Shown here: in pieces, positions 27,751 to 36,683 of the stretch
Position numbering within the stretch: position 1 is the first letter of the stretch
Layout: the number at the start of each line of letters is the position of its first letter
Assembly: GCF_947087965.1 (NCBI RefSeq)
Contig: NZ_CAMUES010000004.1
Coordinates: 1 to 64,000 of the forward strand
Length of the DNA: 64,000 nt
Direction: 5' to 3'
Source of the DNA: an uncultured Mobiluncus sp.
Lineage (GTDB): Bacteria > Actinomycetota > Actinomycetes > Actinomycetales > Actinomycetaceae
Notes under the pieces: model-generated
What the model saw: the letters and a program-made list of their open reading frames with translations, nothing else
The model's database searches: none
Told to the model about the DNA's origin: nothing
Program-made: the position numbers and the translations under genes

Positions 27751-29802
27751 GTGTTCTCAAGAATTCGTTCCATAGCGGTAGGTTTTGTTTTACTGATGGT
27801 GGGGTTCGCTCCAGCGAGCTTCGCTCAGGCTTCTCCTGTTATTCAACCCGCAGCAGATCCCCTGGATATCTCCAGCAACCAGATTTACGACCCCGACAAC
27901 AAACTGGGTGATGACGGCATCTACCAGGTGAAAAGTTCCATTGAAGCCGCCAAGAATTTCAACATGTCGGTTTATATCGCCATCGTCCCCGATTTCGGTG
28001 AGCTCTCTCCCCGCGAATGGAACGAAAAAACGATGCAACTGTCGCACATGGAAGCCAACTCTTATCTGCTTTCAATTGCCTACAGCCCCAATGAGGACGG
28101 CGCGGGTGAGATTGCGGCCTCTTCCACCGCAGGTTCAGCTATCAACAGCGCCCAAGCGGGCGACCGGGCAATGCAGGTTTTGCCTTATCAGTTGAGTAAC
28201 GGCGAATACGCTTCAGGCGTGAGTTCTTTCGTCCAGCAGTTAATGGATCTGGCCATGTCCGCAAGTTCTGGTGCGGCGGCCCCTGCGGACAACGCCGATG
28301 TTTCAGGACGCTCCACCAATAACTGGTTCATCCTCATGCTCATTTTGGCGATGTTGGTCGCCGTCGCTCTGGCTATCGCGATTTATCGGCGAAATTCCTA
28401 CAACACCGCAGCAAAGCCTCAAGATACCGTGGACTTCGACGCGGTTGAGAGTGCTGATCACGACAGCGAATTTGAAAGCAGCGAAGCGCTTACCCCCGGA
28501 ACTGCGGCAGGAAGCATACCTCCAACTAATGACGAGCAACCCTTCGTCACCCCCTATGTTGCCGAGGCTACCCCAGAAACAGTTCCGGCAGATGTCTACG
28601 CTGTGGCCCCACCGGTGGAACAGCTTCAGCCGGAAGCACCGGTCTATCCAGAGCCAGAAATGCTCTTTGATGAGGCCGCCGCCGCGGAAAGCGAAGCTAA
28701 CTTTGAACGTGGACTCAAGGCTTTGAAAGACTTGAACGAGTCCATTTTTGCAGCTACCGAAGATTTGCACGCTTCCGTGGAAGCCTTCGGAGAAGCGGAA
28801 ACCCGTAACTTCGCCGCTACCCTGGAATTCTCTCGAGAACAAGCCAATGCTTTGTTGAACTGGCTGGCGGGAGCGGATTTAGTCAGCTCCGAGGAAGCCG
28901 GACAAGTTGAGGATTCGGCTCGGCAAGTAAAGCAGGCTCTGTCCGCTGAGGTACTGGCATTCGCGAAACGTCGCCATAACCCTGACCAGGTCGGAGCTTC
29001 CCTGAATCGGTTGGCAGCTTCCTGGAACCGCGCCCGGAAGTCTCTGGCCCAAGTTGAGACTGTGGAAAAACAGCTGGAAATTGACTATCCGCAAGCGAAT
29101 TTGGGGCATGCCAACGCGAACCTAAACCAATCGAAGCGGTTGTTAAAGGCAGCCTACAAAGGCATCCTGTCCGGGCAACAGTGCCTGAAGGAGGGCGAGA
29201 CCAAGACCGCAATCCGCTACACACGCGGTTCTGAACGGGCTGTCACCCAGACCGAATTCGCTTTGGAACACATCACAAAACTCGGCACATTCTTATCCGA
29301 AACCACAAAACACCTTTCCACCATGTTGGAAACACTGGATAAGAACGTGCAAACCATCCGCACTTACGACCCCGATGCAATTGGCCAAGAGATTGCCATC
29401 ACCTTACGAACAATGGAAAAGGCCCGCCAGGCTCTGGCTGGGCAGGGAGATCCAATCGAGGCCTTGAGTAAACTCTGCGGACTGCAAGCCAACCTGTTCA
29501 ATGTTTATGGCACTTCGGTTCTGGCCCAAGATTTGGCTCAGCTGCAAGCACAGTTCCCGCAGCGTCTAGCGTGGGAGCTACAACATCTGGAGCTGTTGCG
29601 CACGAATATAATGCTGCGCCGCAAGAGCATTGACCCACAAATAGAGCTGGAACTGTCTCGCTGCGAGCAACTTATCGCCCAAGCGCGAGAGAAGCTCCCA
29701 CAAGAACCGCTCATCGGGATGACGATGCTCTCCACCAGCGCAGAAATGTTGATTCAGCTGGGTAGCGGGATTCCAGCAGCTTTCCCTACCCCGGCTAAAT
29801 AG
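27751..29802 (+). CDS. TPM-domain membrane protein with long helical cytoplasmic region
   Basis: A 683-residue protein. An N-terminal signal sequence or membrane segment (about residues 6-25) is followed by a TPM domain (DUF477, about 40-175; LDISSNQIYDPDN, VYIAIVPDF), then one membrane helix (about 189-212), an acidic linker, and a long alpha-helical region (about 300-680) with coiled-coil character. TPM domains occur in photosystem repair phosphatase and in many actinobacterial envelope proteins of unknown role. The GTG start was chosen because the preceding TTG would add 11 charged residues before the signal sequence. It stands alone; the next gene starts about 180 bases later. Confidence 0.75.
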   Translation: MFSRIRSIAVGFVLLMVGFAPASFAQASPVIQPAADPLDISSNQIYDPDNKLGDDGIYQVKSSIEAAKNFNMSVYIAIVPDFGELSPREWNEKTMQLSHMEANSYLLSIAYSPNEDGAGEIAASSTAGSAINSAQAGDRAMQVLPYQLSNGEYASGVSSFVQQLMDLAMSASSGAAAPADNADVSGRSTNNWFILMLILAMLVAVALAIAIYRRNSYNTAAKPQDTVDFDAVESADHDSEFESSEALTPGTAAGSIPPTNDEQPFVTPYVAEATPETVPADVYAVAPPVEQLQPEAPVYPEPEMLFDEAAAAESEANFERGLKALKDLNESIFAATEDLHASVEAFGEAETRNFAATLEFSREQANALLNWLAGADLVSSEEAGQVEDSARQVKQALSAEVLAFAKRRHNPDQVGASLNRLAASWNRARKSLAQVETVEKQLEIDYPQANLGHANANLNQSKRLLKAAYKGILSGQQCLKEGETKTAIRYTRGSERAVTQTEFALEHITKLGTFLSETTKHLSTMLETLDKNVQTIRTYDPDAIGQEIAITLRTMEKARQALAGQGDPIEALSKLCGLQANLFNVYGTSVLAQDLAQLQAQFPQRLAWELQHLELLRTNIMLRRKSIDPQIELELSRCEQLIAQAREKLPQEPLIGMTMLSTSAEMLIQLGSGIPAAFPTPAK

Positions 29803-29985
29803 CCAGACAATTTGTTTTAACCCGGCTGGGTGAGAGATGTTTTTCGGAAAGTTATCCGACTGACGCCACGGTTAAAAAGTTGTAAACTACTGAGACGTTT
29901 TGAAAATTTCGGGATTTCTGTGGGAAATCTCGGCTGTTCAATTTGTGAAAATTTAAAGAAAACACCATAAGCAAAGAAAAACTCA

Positions 29986-30561
29986 ATGAAACTGCAAATT
30001 CCTGAAGAAGAAACAACTTACCTTCTGGTCGATGGCGAAAACATCGACGCCACCTTGGGATTGAGCGTGTTGGGACGTCGCCCCGACCCTGACGAACGCC
30101 CCCGCTGGGATCGGGTTCGCGACTACGTTTCGGAAACTTTTCCCGGACAGACCAAAGGGCTGTTCTTTTTGAACGCATCGGCCCATATGCCCATGACTTT
30201 TGTCCAAGCCTTGTTAGCGATGGATTATCAGCCGATTCCCCTCACCTCTGAGGGGGATGAAAAGGTCGTTGACATTGGCATTCAGCGCACCTTAGAGGCC
30301 ATCGACAAACAAGAATACGGAAATGTGGTATTAGTTTCTCACGATGGGGATTTCGAGCCTCAACTGCGCAGTTTACTGCGTAACGACCATGATGTTACGG
30401 TGGTGGGATTTGAAGAATTTCTCTCTGGCGAGTTGCGCACTCTTGAGGAAAGCGGTCTGAAAATCGTGGATTTGGAGCGTGAAATTCACGCTTTCAACGC
30501 GCCGCTGCCCCGTATCGGAGCAATTGTGCTAGACGAATTTGTCCCGGAAGATTTTATTTAA
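29986..30561 (+). CDS. NYN (PIN-like) domain protein
   Basis: A 191-residue protein of the NYN/LabA-like group, a PIN-fold family of predicted metal-dependent ribonucleases. Conserved acidic residues are visible in LLVDGENID near the N-terminus, KVVDIGIQRTLEAID in the middle and VLVSHDGDFEP, as expected for the active site. It may act on RNA, but the target is unknown. The last eight bases overlap the convergent gatD gene. The upstream gap (29803-29985) is AT-rich and probably holds its promoter. Confidence 0.85.
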   Translation: MKLQIPEEETTYLLVDGENIDATLGLSVLGRRPDPDERPRWDRVRDYVSETFPGQTKGLFFLNASAHMPMTFVQALLAMDYQPIPLTSEGDEKVVDIGIQRTLEAIDKQEYGNVVLVSHDGDFEPQLRSLLRNDHDVTVVGFEEFLSGELRTLEESGLKIVDLEREIHAFNAPLPRIGAIVLDEFVPEDFI

Positions 30562-31393
30562 TCGCCGCTAGACGTTCTTGGCGCAAACGCTGCAGCCCTG
30601 GAATTTCCGGTATTGCCAGCGGAAGGGCCGCCCCCACAGCGCGTGCTAGCAACAAATCCGCCAGCTGCGGGTTACGCGCTAAGCACGGTCCGTGCATATA
30701 GGTCGCAATGATGGATCCCTGGACGCAGCCCTCCACCGCTTTTCCGTCCTCTGTGGCACGGTAACCATCGGGAATCTCCCGACTCACTTCACGTCCCTGC
30801 TGCACTCCGGCTTCTGCGCTGACCCCGTCAGCCAACCCCGGAGCCACCCCGGGCTGGCCGTTGCCAACGCCATAGGTCACGAAGCCCAACGGTAGCGCAT
30901 CCCTACCTAAGAGGGTTGCACCACCGTGGTTTTCAAAACCGGTCAGGGGCTCGGTCAACTCACGCTCCAACTGTAAACCGCTGGCGGAACTGACCAATTC
31001 TCCGATGGCCCGAGCCCCTTGCGGCAAGGTCACCACGTCCAGTAGCCCTGCCCCCTCGGTGCGTTTGCCTTCCGCGTCCGTATACCAAGTTCCCAAGACC
31101 TGGAAAGCGGCACATATGGCCAGCACGGGACTCCCATTTTGTACCGCGCGTTCCAATCCGCGGTCCGTCAACAAACGGCGCGAGGCAATGGTTTGCGCGA
31201 TATCCTCCCCGCCACCCAAAGTGTAAATATCCAAAGTCTGCGGAATCGCATCCGTGCAGCTCACATGCACAATCTCAGAATGGTATCCCAATAACTTGGC
31301 GCGATGAGCCAGCACCACCGCGTTTCCACTGTCCCCGTAGGTGCCCAAGACCTCGGGCATCAGCACCCCGATACGCAACGTTGATTCATTCAC
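30554..31393 (-). CDS. gatD: Lipid II isoglutaminyl synthase, glutaminase subunit GatD
   Basis: Class I glutamine amidotransferase of the CobB/CobQ-like type, about 279 residues. With MurT it amidates the alpha-carboxyl of D-Glu at position 2 of the lipid II stem peptide. The nucleophile lies in LAICAAFQVLG, the family motif ENHGGAT follows, and the catalytic His is in TYMHGPCLARNP. The GTG start overlaps the murT stop (GTGA), consistent with strict co-translation, and AGGGG lies eight bases upstream; a GTG nine bases earlier is the alternative. A dispersed motif copy is at 31137-31156. Confidence 0.9.
   Translation of the reverse strand: MNESTLRIGVLMPEVLGTYGDSGNAVVLAHRAKLLGYHSEIVHVSCTDAIPQTLDIYTLGGGEDIAQTIASRRLLTDRGLERAVQNGSPVLAICAAFQVLGTWYTDAEGKRTEGAGLLDVVTLPQGARAIGELVSSASGLQLERELTEPLTGFENHGGATLLGRDALPLGFVTYGVGNGQPGVAPGLADGVSAEAGVQQGREVSREIPDGYRATEDGKAVEGCVQGSIIATYMHGPCLARNPQLADLLLARAVGAALPLAIPEIPGLQRLRQERLAAIK
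31137..31156 (-). repeat. Dispersed bipartite motif, copy 4
   Basis: Plus strand: TTTTGTACC, GCGC, GTTCCAA. It encodes LERAVQN in GatD. Confidence 0.6.
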
Positions 31394-32823
31394 CGCAACC
31401 ACCCCTGTGCTATAAATTCTTCCCGTGCGTCACGAAAACTCGTGTAATTCAACAACATATCAACCTCGCCGGGCTCAACCATCTCGATAGCTTCCAAAAC
31501 TGTCGGAGCCCAGCGCGTTTCGATGCCCGCGTAGTTCAAACGTACCTGTAAATCTGCACCGCGTTCGCCCGTGGCCACCACAGTTTTTCCGCTCAATGCT
31601 TCAAAGTTCACATCCCACAGCCAGCTCAGGTCAGTTCCATCGGCGATTTGACCGTTGACTCCCACGATGATCTCAGCCTGCGGATTGAGCATCGTCAAGG
31701 ATTCCATCCACCCGGCCGGATTCTTTGCCAACAACATCCGAATGTGGCGTCCCTGCACGTTAAAACTCGCGTAGCGTCCCGCCACATCCCTCACTCTGGC
31801 GATTCCTGCGGCAGCATTTTGTGCCTCTACTCCCAACAGCCTCGCGGCAACAAAAGCCTGCAGGGCGTTGCCGCGATTGGCTCTCCCCGGGAGCCACACC
31901 GTCGCGGTCGTTTCTTCCCCACTGGCAGTATCGACCAGCCTCATGGGGGAACCGGCGTGGAAATTCTCAGCTTTCCAAATCCACTTCGGATTAGGACGGG
32001 CAAAATCGGACTGGGTTGGGGGCCTGTCCCAAGGCACCTCTTGGGCCAGCAAATCCTCAACCGGAACCGAACGCCACGACACCGTTCGGTCAAAACCGGA
32101 AGCCAGTTCACGCGGTTCGCCAGTCAGCGTATCCGGCTCATCCTGGGAATAAATAATCGCTCCGCCGGTTCGAGGTGCCGTCAGCGAGTCTCCGCTCCAG
32201 CCTTTGCCCGCCGCGACCCAGACAGGGTGCGCACTGTCCCAAGCTGCCGAGGTCACCAGGGGGTCATCCACGTTGGCGACCACGTAGGCCTGCGGATTTT
32301 CATCGACTGCGGCACGAATGCGCTTTTCAATGACCGCAATCTCCCCCACCCGATCCAGCTGATCACGCGAGAGATTCAACAGCACTATGACCCGTGGACA
32401 GGTCGCTTTCGCGATAAGTTCCAGGTGCATTTCATCGATTTCCAGAACTGCCACTCCAGCATGCAAGTTCGACATCAAAGCTGTAACAACACCGGGGGTC
32501 ATGTTGTCCCCGCCGCGGTTTGAGGCTACAGCCGAGCCCCCCTCCAAAACCGCTTCACTGAGCATCCGCGTAGTTGTGGTTTTCCCGTTAGTGCCCGTGA
32601 CCAGGGCAATAAGTCGATTCGCCGCCAAATGTTCCAGAATCTCCGGTTGCAGCCACAGCGCCACTCGACCCCCAATCATGCCCCCACTGCCGCGCCCAGT
32701 GAGTCGGGAGACTCGGGCAGCGGCATTGCCTACCGCAATCGCGAAGCGATCGCGCCACCCCAGTCGAGGCTGCGAGGTGGGGGGATTGGGGGCAGGCACG
32801 TTGCCAGCTGTAGAATTAGTCAC
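31390..32823 (-). CDS. murT: Lipid II isoglutaminyl synthase, ligase subunit MurT, lacking zinc-ribbon cysteines
   Basis: Mur-ligase-type subunit (477 residues) that activates D-Glu of lipid II with ATP for amidation by GatD ammonia. The ATP loop is VTGTNGKTTTT, followed by LNLSRDQLDRVGE; the catalytic Asp region is DLSWLWDVNFE. MurT normally carries a Cys4 zinc ribbon inserted in the central domain. Here the matching stretch reads TAPRTGGAII ... FARPNPKW with no Cys, and the whole protein has a single Cys (ATCPR). The GTG start has TAGACT six bases upstream and no ribosome site, so leaderless translation is likely. It forms an overlapping pair with gatD. Confidence 0.9.
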   Translation of the reverse strand: MTNSTAGNVPAPNPPTSQPRLGWRDRFAIAVGNAAARVSRLTGRGSGGMIGGRVALWLQPEILEHLAANRLIALVTGTNGKTTTTRMLSEAVLEGGSAVASNRGGDNMTPGVVTALMSNLHAGVAVLEIDEMHLELIAKATCPRVIVLLNLSRDQLDRVGEIAVIEKRIRAAVDENPQAYVVANVDDPLVTSAAWDSAHPVWVAAGKGWSGDSLTAPRTGGAIIYSQDEPDTLTGEPRELASGFDRTVSWRSVPVEDLLAQEVPWDRPPTQSDFARPNPKWIWKAENFHAGSPMRLVDTASGEETTATVWLPGRANRGNALQAFVAARLLGVEAQNAAAGIARVRDVAGRYASFNVQGRHIRMLLAKNPAGWMESLTMLNPQAEIIVGVNGQIADGTDLSWLWDVNFEALSGKTVVATGERGADLQVRLNYAGIETRWAPTVLEAIEMVEPGEVDMLLNYTSFRDAREEFIAQGWLR

Positions 32824-32885
32824 AGGAAAAGTCTAGCGAAAAACTTTGCCCCACCCTTATCGCAGCTTCATAAAATTTAAATACT

Positions 32886-32901
32886 AGCATGAAGGAATGC
32901 T
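32886..32901. promoter_or_regulatory. Inverted repeat upstream of the first sulfur module
   Basis: AGCAT and ATGCT flank a six-base spacer in the AT-rich region 77 bases before the first flavoprotein gene. It could be an operator or a small hairpin; no copy was found before the second module. Confidence 0.3.
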
Positions 32902-32977
32902 GAAAATACTGCCAGGGTGTGTGCTATGTAAAAAATGAATCTCAGGAAGTAATTCTGCCGTGACCAAGGAGATCGCG

Positions 32978-34702
32978 ATGAAGCAAATTGTCATTCTCGG
33001 TGGCGGCACGGCCGGTTCGATTGTGTCAAACCGGCTGTACCGACAGCTACCGCAGAACGAATACCAAATCACGGTGGTGGATCGCGACAACAACCACCAC
33101 TATCAACCGGGGTATCTCTTTGTGCCTTTTGGGATGTACAAACCTCGCACCGTGGTTAAGAAACGCTCCAGATTCTTGCCCTCCGGGGTGCGTTTTGTGA
33201 TGGACCGAATCAAGAAAGTCGACCCCGTTGCGAAAACCGTGGAACTGGAAAATGAAACCATCCCCTACCACTACCTAATCATCGCCACCGGGTGCACCAT
33301 TCGTCCCGACCAGGTACCGGGAATGAGCGACCCGAAGGTTTGGCGCAAGAGCGTCTTTGACTTCTATACCCTCTCGGGCGCCGGACGTCTGCACCAGGCT
33401 CTTAAGAACTTCGAGCGCGGCCGCCTGGTGGTGCATATTTCCGAGATGCCCATCAAGTGCCCGGTCACACCCCTGGAGTTTGCTCTCCTGGCAGATTGGT
33501 ACCTATTTATGCGTCGACGCCGCTACGACGTTGATATCACCTTCGTCACCCCGCTGGACGGCGCATTTACACAGCCGGTAGCCAAAGCAGAACTCGGAGA
33601 CTTGCTGCGTAAACGAGATATCGAGATAGAAACCGATTTCAATGTCAAGAAAATCGATCCGGACAGCAAAACCCTGGTGGGATATGACGGTCGTAACATT
33701 CCCTTCGACCTGCTGGTTACTATTCCGCCAGTGATGGGTCAACAGTATGTCGCAGATTCTGGCCTAGGCGATGAGAGCAACTATATTCCCATCGACAAAC
33801 ACACGCTGCAGTCCGAACAATACCCCGATATTTTTGTGCTCGGGGATGCCGGAAATCTGCAGACCTCTAAAGCGGGGACGGCGATTCACTTCCAGTCCGA
33901 TTCCTTTATCCCGAACTTCATTAACTACCTCAACGGGTGTCCGATGACCGAGTCTTTCGATGGACACACCTCCTGCTTTATTGAGTCAGGGTTTCACAAG
34001 GCGCTGCTGTTGGACCTCAACTACGATGTGCAGCCCGTTACCGGCAGGTTTCCCCTCCCGTATGTCGGCCCGCTGCGTCTGCTCGGCGAATCACGTCTGA
34101 ACCACCTGGGGAAACTTGCGTTCTATGTTTTCTATTGGGGGGTTTTGGTTCGCGGGTTGACGCTACCTTTCCCGCACGATATGTCCAAGGCGGGCAAGGA
34201 CTTCCGCAAGTGGGGGTTGCAGCCTGACGGGGTGACGCCTCTTCCCCGCAGAAAACCCGCCCCCGTCGAGGCGGAGCCGGAAATCAAGATACCAATCGTC
34301 CGGGTCATCGACTCCAGGCCTATAGCCACCCAAACAACTCCTCAACCAGCCAATATACCGACCAACACAACCAAGGGCGACCTCATTCCCGTGATACACG
34401 AAGTTAACGGCAAGCCCATAGATGTGACCGATGAGGGTTTCATGACACGAAAGGATCAGTGGAATGAAGAGGTCGCCGCGGCTCTAGCGCAGGCACTACA
34501 CATCGAGCTTGATGATCAGGCGTGGTCCGTGATTCGCTTCGTGCGTCAAGACTTCGAAAAACATTCGGTATCTCCCACTCTGGGACGTATCTCCAAAGCT
34601 GGCGGCTTCGACGTCAGAGCCCTGTTTGCCATATTTGGCACCAAACCAGCCAAGAAACTCGCCTATATCGCGGGAGCGCCCAGACCAATCGGATGCGTCT
34701 AA
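32978..34702 (+). CDS. SQR-like flavoprotein fused to DsrC/TusE sulfur carrier (copy 1)
   Basis: A 574-residue fusion. Residues 1-415 resemble sulfide:quinone reductase: FAD motif ILGGGTAG, ATGC at 103-106, redox cysteine in PIKCP (C161), second FAD motif YPDIFVLGDAGN, and Cys in HTSC (C333). A hydrophobic, amphipathic stretch (about 375-397) may anchor it to the membrane. After a proline-rich linker (425-465), residues 472-574 are a DsrC/TusE domain with DEGFM, HSVSPTLGRISKAGG and the penultimate Cys573 (PRPIGCV). The second DsrC cysteine position (562) is Ala, as in TusE. The inferred role is sulfide oxidation with transfer of sulfane sulfur to the tethered carrier. AAGGAG lies six bases before the ATG. 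A DsrE2 gene follows after 55 bases. Confidence 0.82.
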   Translation: MKQIVILGGGTAGSIVSNRLYRQLPQNEYQITVVDRDNNHHYQPGYLFVPFGMYKPRTVVKKRSRFLPSGVRFVMDRIKKVDPVAKTVELENETIPYHYLIIATGCTIRPDQVPGMSDPKVWRKSVFDFYTLSGAGRLHQALKNFERGRLVVHISEMPIKCPVTPLEFALLADWYLFMRRRRYDVDITFVTPLDGAFTQPVAKAELGDLLRKRDIEIETDFNVKKIDPDSKTLVGYDGRNIPFDLLVTIPPVMGQQYVADSGLGDESNYIPIDKHTLQSEQYPDIFVLGDAGNLQTSKAGTAIHFQSDSFIPNFINYLNGCPMTESFDGHTSCFIESGFHKALLLDLNYDVQPVTGRFPLPYVGPLRLLGESRLNHLGKLAFYVFYWGVLVRGLTLPFPHDMSKAGKDFRKWGLQPDGVTPLPRRKPAPVEAEPEIKIPIVRVIDSRPIATQTTPQPANIPTNTTKGDLIPVIHEVNGKPIDVTDEGFMTRKDQWNEEVAAALAQALHIELDDQAWSVIRFVRQDFEKHSVSPTLGRISKAGGFDVRALFAIFGTKPAKKLAYIAGAPRPIGCV

Positions 34703-34757
34703 ACAGCCCGCCAGGAATCTAACGACCTATTCCAGACATATCGAAGGAGAAAAAATC

Positions 34758-35354
34758 ATGGCACCAGCAGCGGAGGAATCACAGTCTCAACCCCGGAACA
34801 ACCAGACTGCGGTCAACGCCGAAGACACGCCTGGCGAAACCATCACCTACGTAAACCGTAAAATGGCTTTCATCTGTTCAAAGGGAAATCTCGATATGGC
34901 TTACCCGGCGCTGATTATGGCGCACGCCGCACTCAACCAGGGCGTCCACGTAGATATCTTCTTTACTTTTTGGGGACTCGATATCATCAATAAACGCACC
35001 ATGGACGACCTCAAATTCACCATGCAGGCGAACACCGCCATACACATGCCCGCCCTGGACAAATTTTATCCCGGCTGGGGCAACGCCTACATGCCTCCCT
35101 CGCTCGGAGTCCTTCCCGGCATGACAAGCTTGGCCACCTGGTACATGAAACGCGAGATTGACAAGATGGAGATTCCACCCGTACGAGACCTTTTGGAACA
35201 GGTCGCACAGATGGGTGCGAATATGTGGGCCTGTAAGATGACAGCAGACCTACTGCAGCTCAAGCCGCGGATGCTACACAAAGCGGTGAAAGGCATCATT
35301 GATGCCGGTACCTTCATCGAGTTGTCCGAAGGGTCACAGATTATCTTCATCTAA
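34758..35354 (+). CDS. DsrE2-family sulfurtransferase-like protein (copy 1)
   Basis: A 198-residue protein of the DsrE/DsrF/DrsH-like (DsrE2) family, linked elsewhere to sulfane-sulfur trafficking with TusA, rhodanese and SQR. The fold landmarks are KMAFICSKGNLDMAYPALIM, FFTFWGLDI, and WACKMTADL, where the Cys is the expected persulfide carrier. Hydrophobic segments around the LPGM region are typical of DsrE2 and may touch the membrane. The first 35 residues are polar (Gln/Asn/Glu). GAAGGAG precedes the ATG. It lies 55 bases after the flavoprotein-DsrC gene and is surely its partner; the detailed chemistry is inferred. Confidence 0.85.
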   Translation: MAPAAEESQSQPRNNQTAVNAEDTPGETITYVNRKMAFICSKGNLDMAYPALIMAHAALNQGVHVDIFFTFWGLDIINKRTMDDLKFTMQANTAIHMPALDKFYPGWGNAYMPPSLGVLPGMTSLATWYMKREIDKMEIPPVRDLLEQVAQMGANMWACKMTADLLQLKPRMLHKAVKGIIDAGTFIELSEGSQIIFI

Positions 35355-35428
35355 GTTTCCCCCCGGGTAGGTTGCCTCGTCACCAGTGGGGTAAAGTGGC
35401 TTGGTATCCTTTATTTGAGAGGTGAGCG

Positions 35429-36595
35429 ATGTCAAAGATATGCGTCATAGGAGCGTCAGCGATGGGCACGGCGCTCTGCCGACCGCTCATCGACACGGGC
35501 TGGGATGTAGCCATGTGGGGAACCGAATACGACGATGCAGTCCTGGATGCTTATGCTCTGGGACAAACTCACCCGGCGATTCATGTCCCCCTGGCGCCCC
35601 AGGTTAAGACCTATCGCGCCAAGCACCTCGACGCGGCAGTAAAAGGTGCGGAAGTCCTCGCTATTTGCGTTGCTGCCGTTGGTTTACCTGACATCACCAG
35701 ACGTTTAGCACCTTACTTCAGCCGCGTGCGAGCGGTATGGGTGCTGACGAAAGGTTTTATCAAGGACGAAGCAGGCCACGTACATTTGTTGGCTGAGGCG
35801 ATGGAACAGATTGCTGGCGAAAACGGAGCCGAGCTGCCGACTTTGGTATCCATTGGAGGACCGGTCATTGCCCGCCAATGCGCACTGAGCGAGCCTACCG
35901 CAACGGTCTATGCCTGCCAGGATTTCGGAGCCGCGATTCACTATGCCCGGACGGTACGCACCGATTACTACCGGGCCTTTCCTACTGAGGACACGACCGG
36001 AGTGGAGGTTCTGGCTCCTCTAAAGAACAGCTATGCCATTGCTTTGGGCGTGACCGAGGGTATTCAGGAATCAACCGGTTCTCCGCAATCCAACTTGCGC
36101 GCCGCCGTGTTCGCCCAAGCAATTCGAGAAATGTCTCTGGTTTGCGAGGCTTTGGGTGGACGCCAGGAATCCGCCATTGGCCTGGCGGGAGTAGGCGACC
36201 TGGAGGTTACCGGCATTTCAGGGCGTAATAAATTTTTCGGAATGCGCCTGGGGCGCGGCGAGCACCCGGTCGAAGCCGAAGCACAGATGAAAGCGGCGGG
36301 ACATACGGTAGAAGGGGTGCACTCAACCCCCTTGGCGGTAAAACTCATCGAGCAGCGCTGCCCGCAGCTGTTGGACGAACTGCCTTTGCTGCGCGCTGTG
36401 GATGAGGCAATTCGAGGCGAGGTGGACATTCGTAAGATTTTGGTCTCGGCAGCTCTGCCCGCTTATCCCGCGGATGTTTTCGCGGCCTCGCAGCAAAGCA
36501 GTTGGAACTCGGACTGGAAGCCTGTCGATGCCGGTCGTGTGTGGGGGCTGACGAAGCTTGTCAACCGCGTTAAAAATCTGTTTAGCCAGGAGTGA
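35429..36595 (+). CDS. GpsA-like NAD(P)-dependent glycerol-3-phosphate dehydrogenase
   Basis: A 388-residue Rossmann-fold dehydrogenase of the GpsA family, which reduces dihydroxyacetone phosphate to glycerol-3-phosphate for phospholipid synthesis. The N-terminal motif is VIGASAMGTAL, the catalytic Lys is in PLKNSYAIALGVTEG, and GVGDLEVTGISGRNKFFG corresponds to the GDL...RN(R)xFG motif. It is divergent from ordinary GpsA (GGPVIARQ in place of GPSFAREV) and about 50 residues longer, mainly at the C-terminus. It sits between the two SQR-DsrC/DsrE2 modules, 74 bases after the first, so a metabolic link is possible but unproven. Confidence 0.75.
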   Translation: MSKICVIGASAMGTALCRPLIDTGWDVAMWGTEYDDAVLDAYALGQTHPAIHVPLAPQVKTYRAKHLDAAVKGAEVLAICVAAVGLPDITRRLAPYFSRVRAVWVLTKGFIKDEAGHVHLLAEAMEQIAGENGAELPTLVSIGGPVIARQCALSEPTATVYACQDFGAAIHYARTVRTDYYRAFPTEDTTGVEVLAPLKNSYAIALGVTEGIQESTGSPQSNLRAAVFAQAIREMSLVCEALGGRQESAIGLAGVGDLEVTGISGRNKFFGMRLGRGEHPVEAEAQMKAAGHTVEGVHSTPLAVKLIEQRCPQLLDELPLLRAVDEAIRGEVDIRKILVSAALPAYPADVFAASQQSSWNSDWKPVDAGRVWGLTKLVNRVKNLFSQE

Positions 36596-36683
36596 GGCAC
36601 CCAACAGGGCACGTAGCAGCACAAATTTCGTTAGAATTCTTAATGACTTTCAAAGATGAAATCATGAAGCGGTGGGGCCTGGT

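Noticed and set aside
32824..32977. Search for a DtxR box or other known operator before the first sulfur module and elsewhere
   Set aside because: No sequence close to the DtxR consensus was found; only a weak 5-bp inverted repeat is present.
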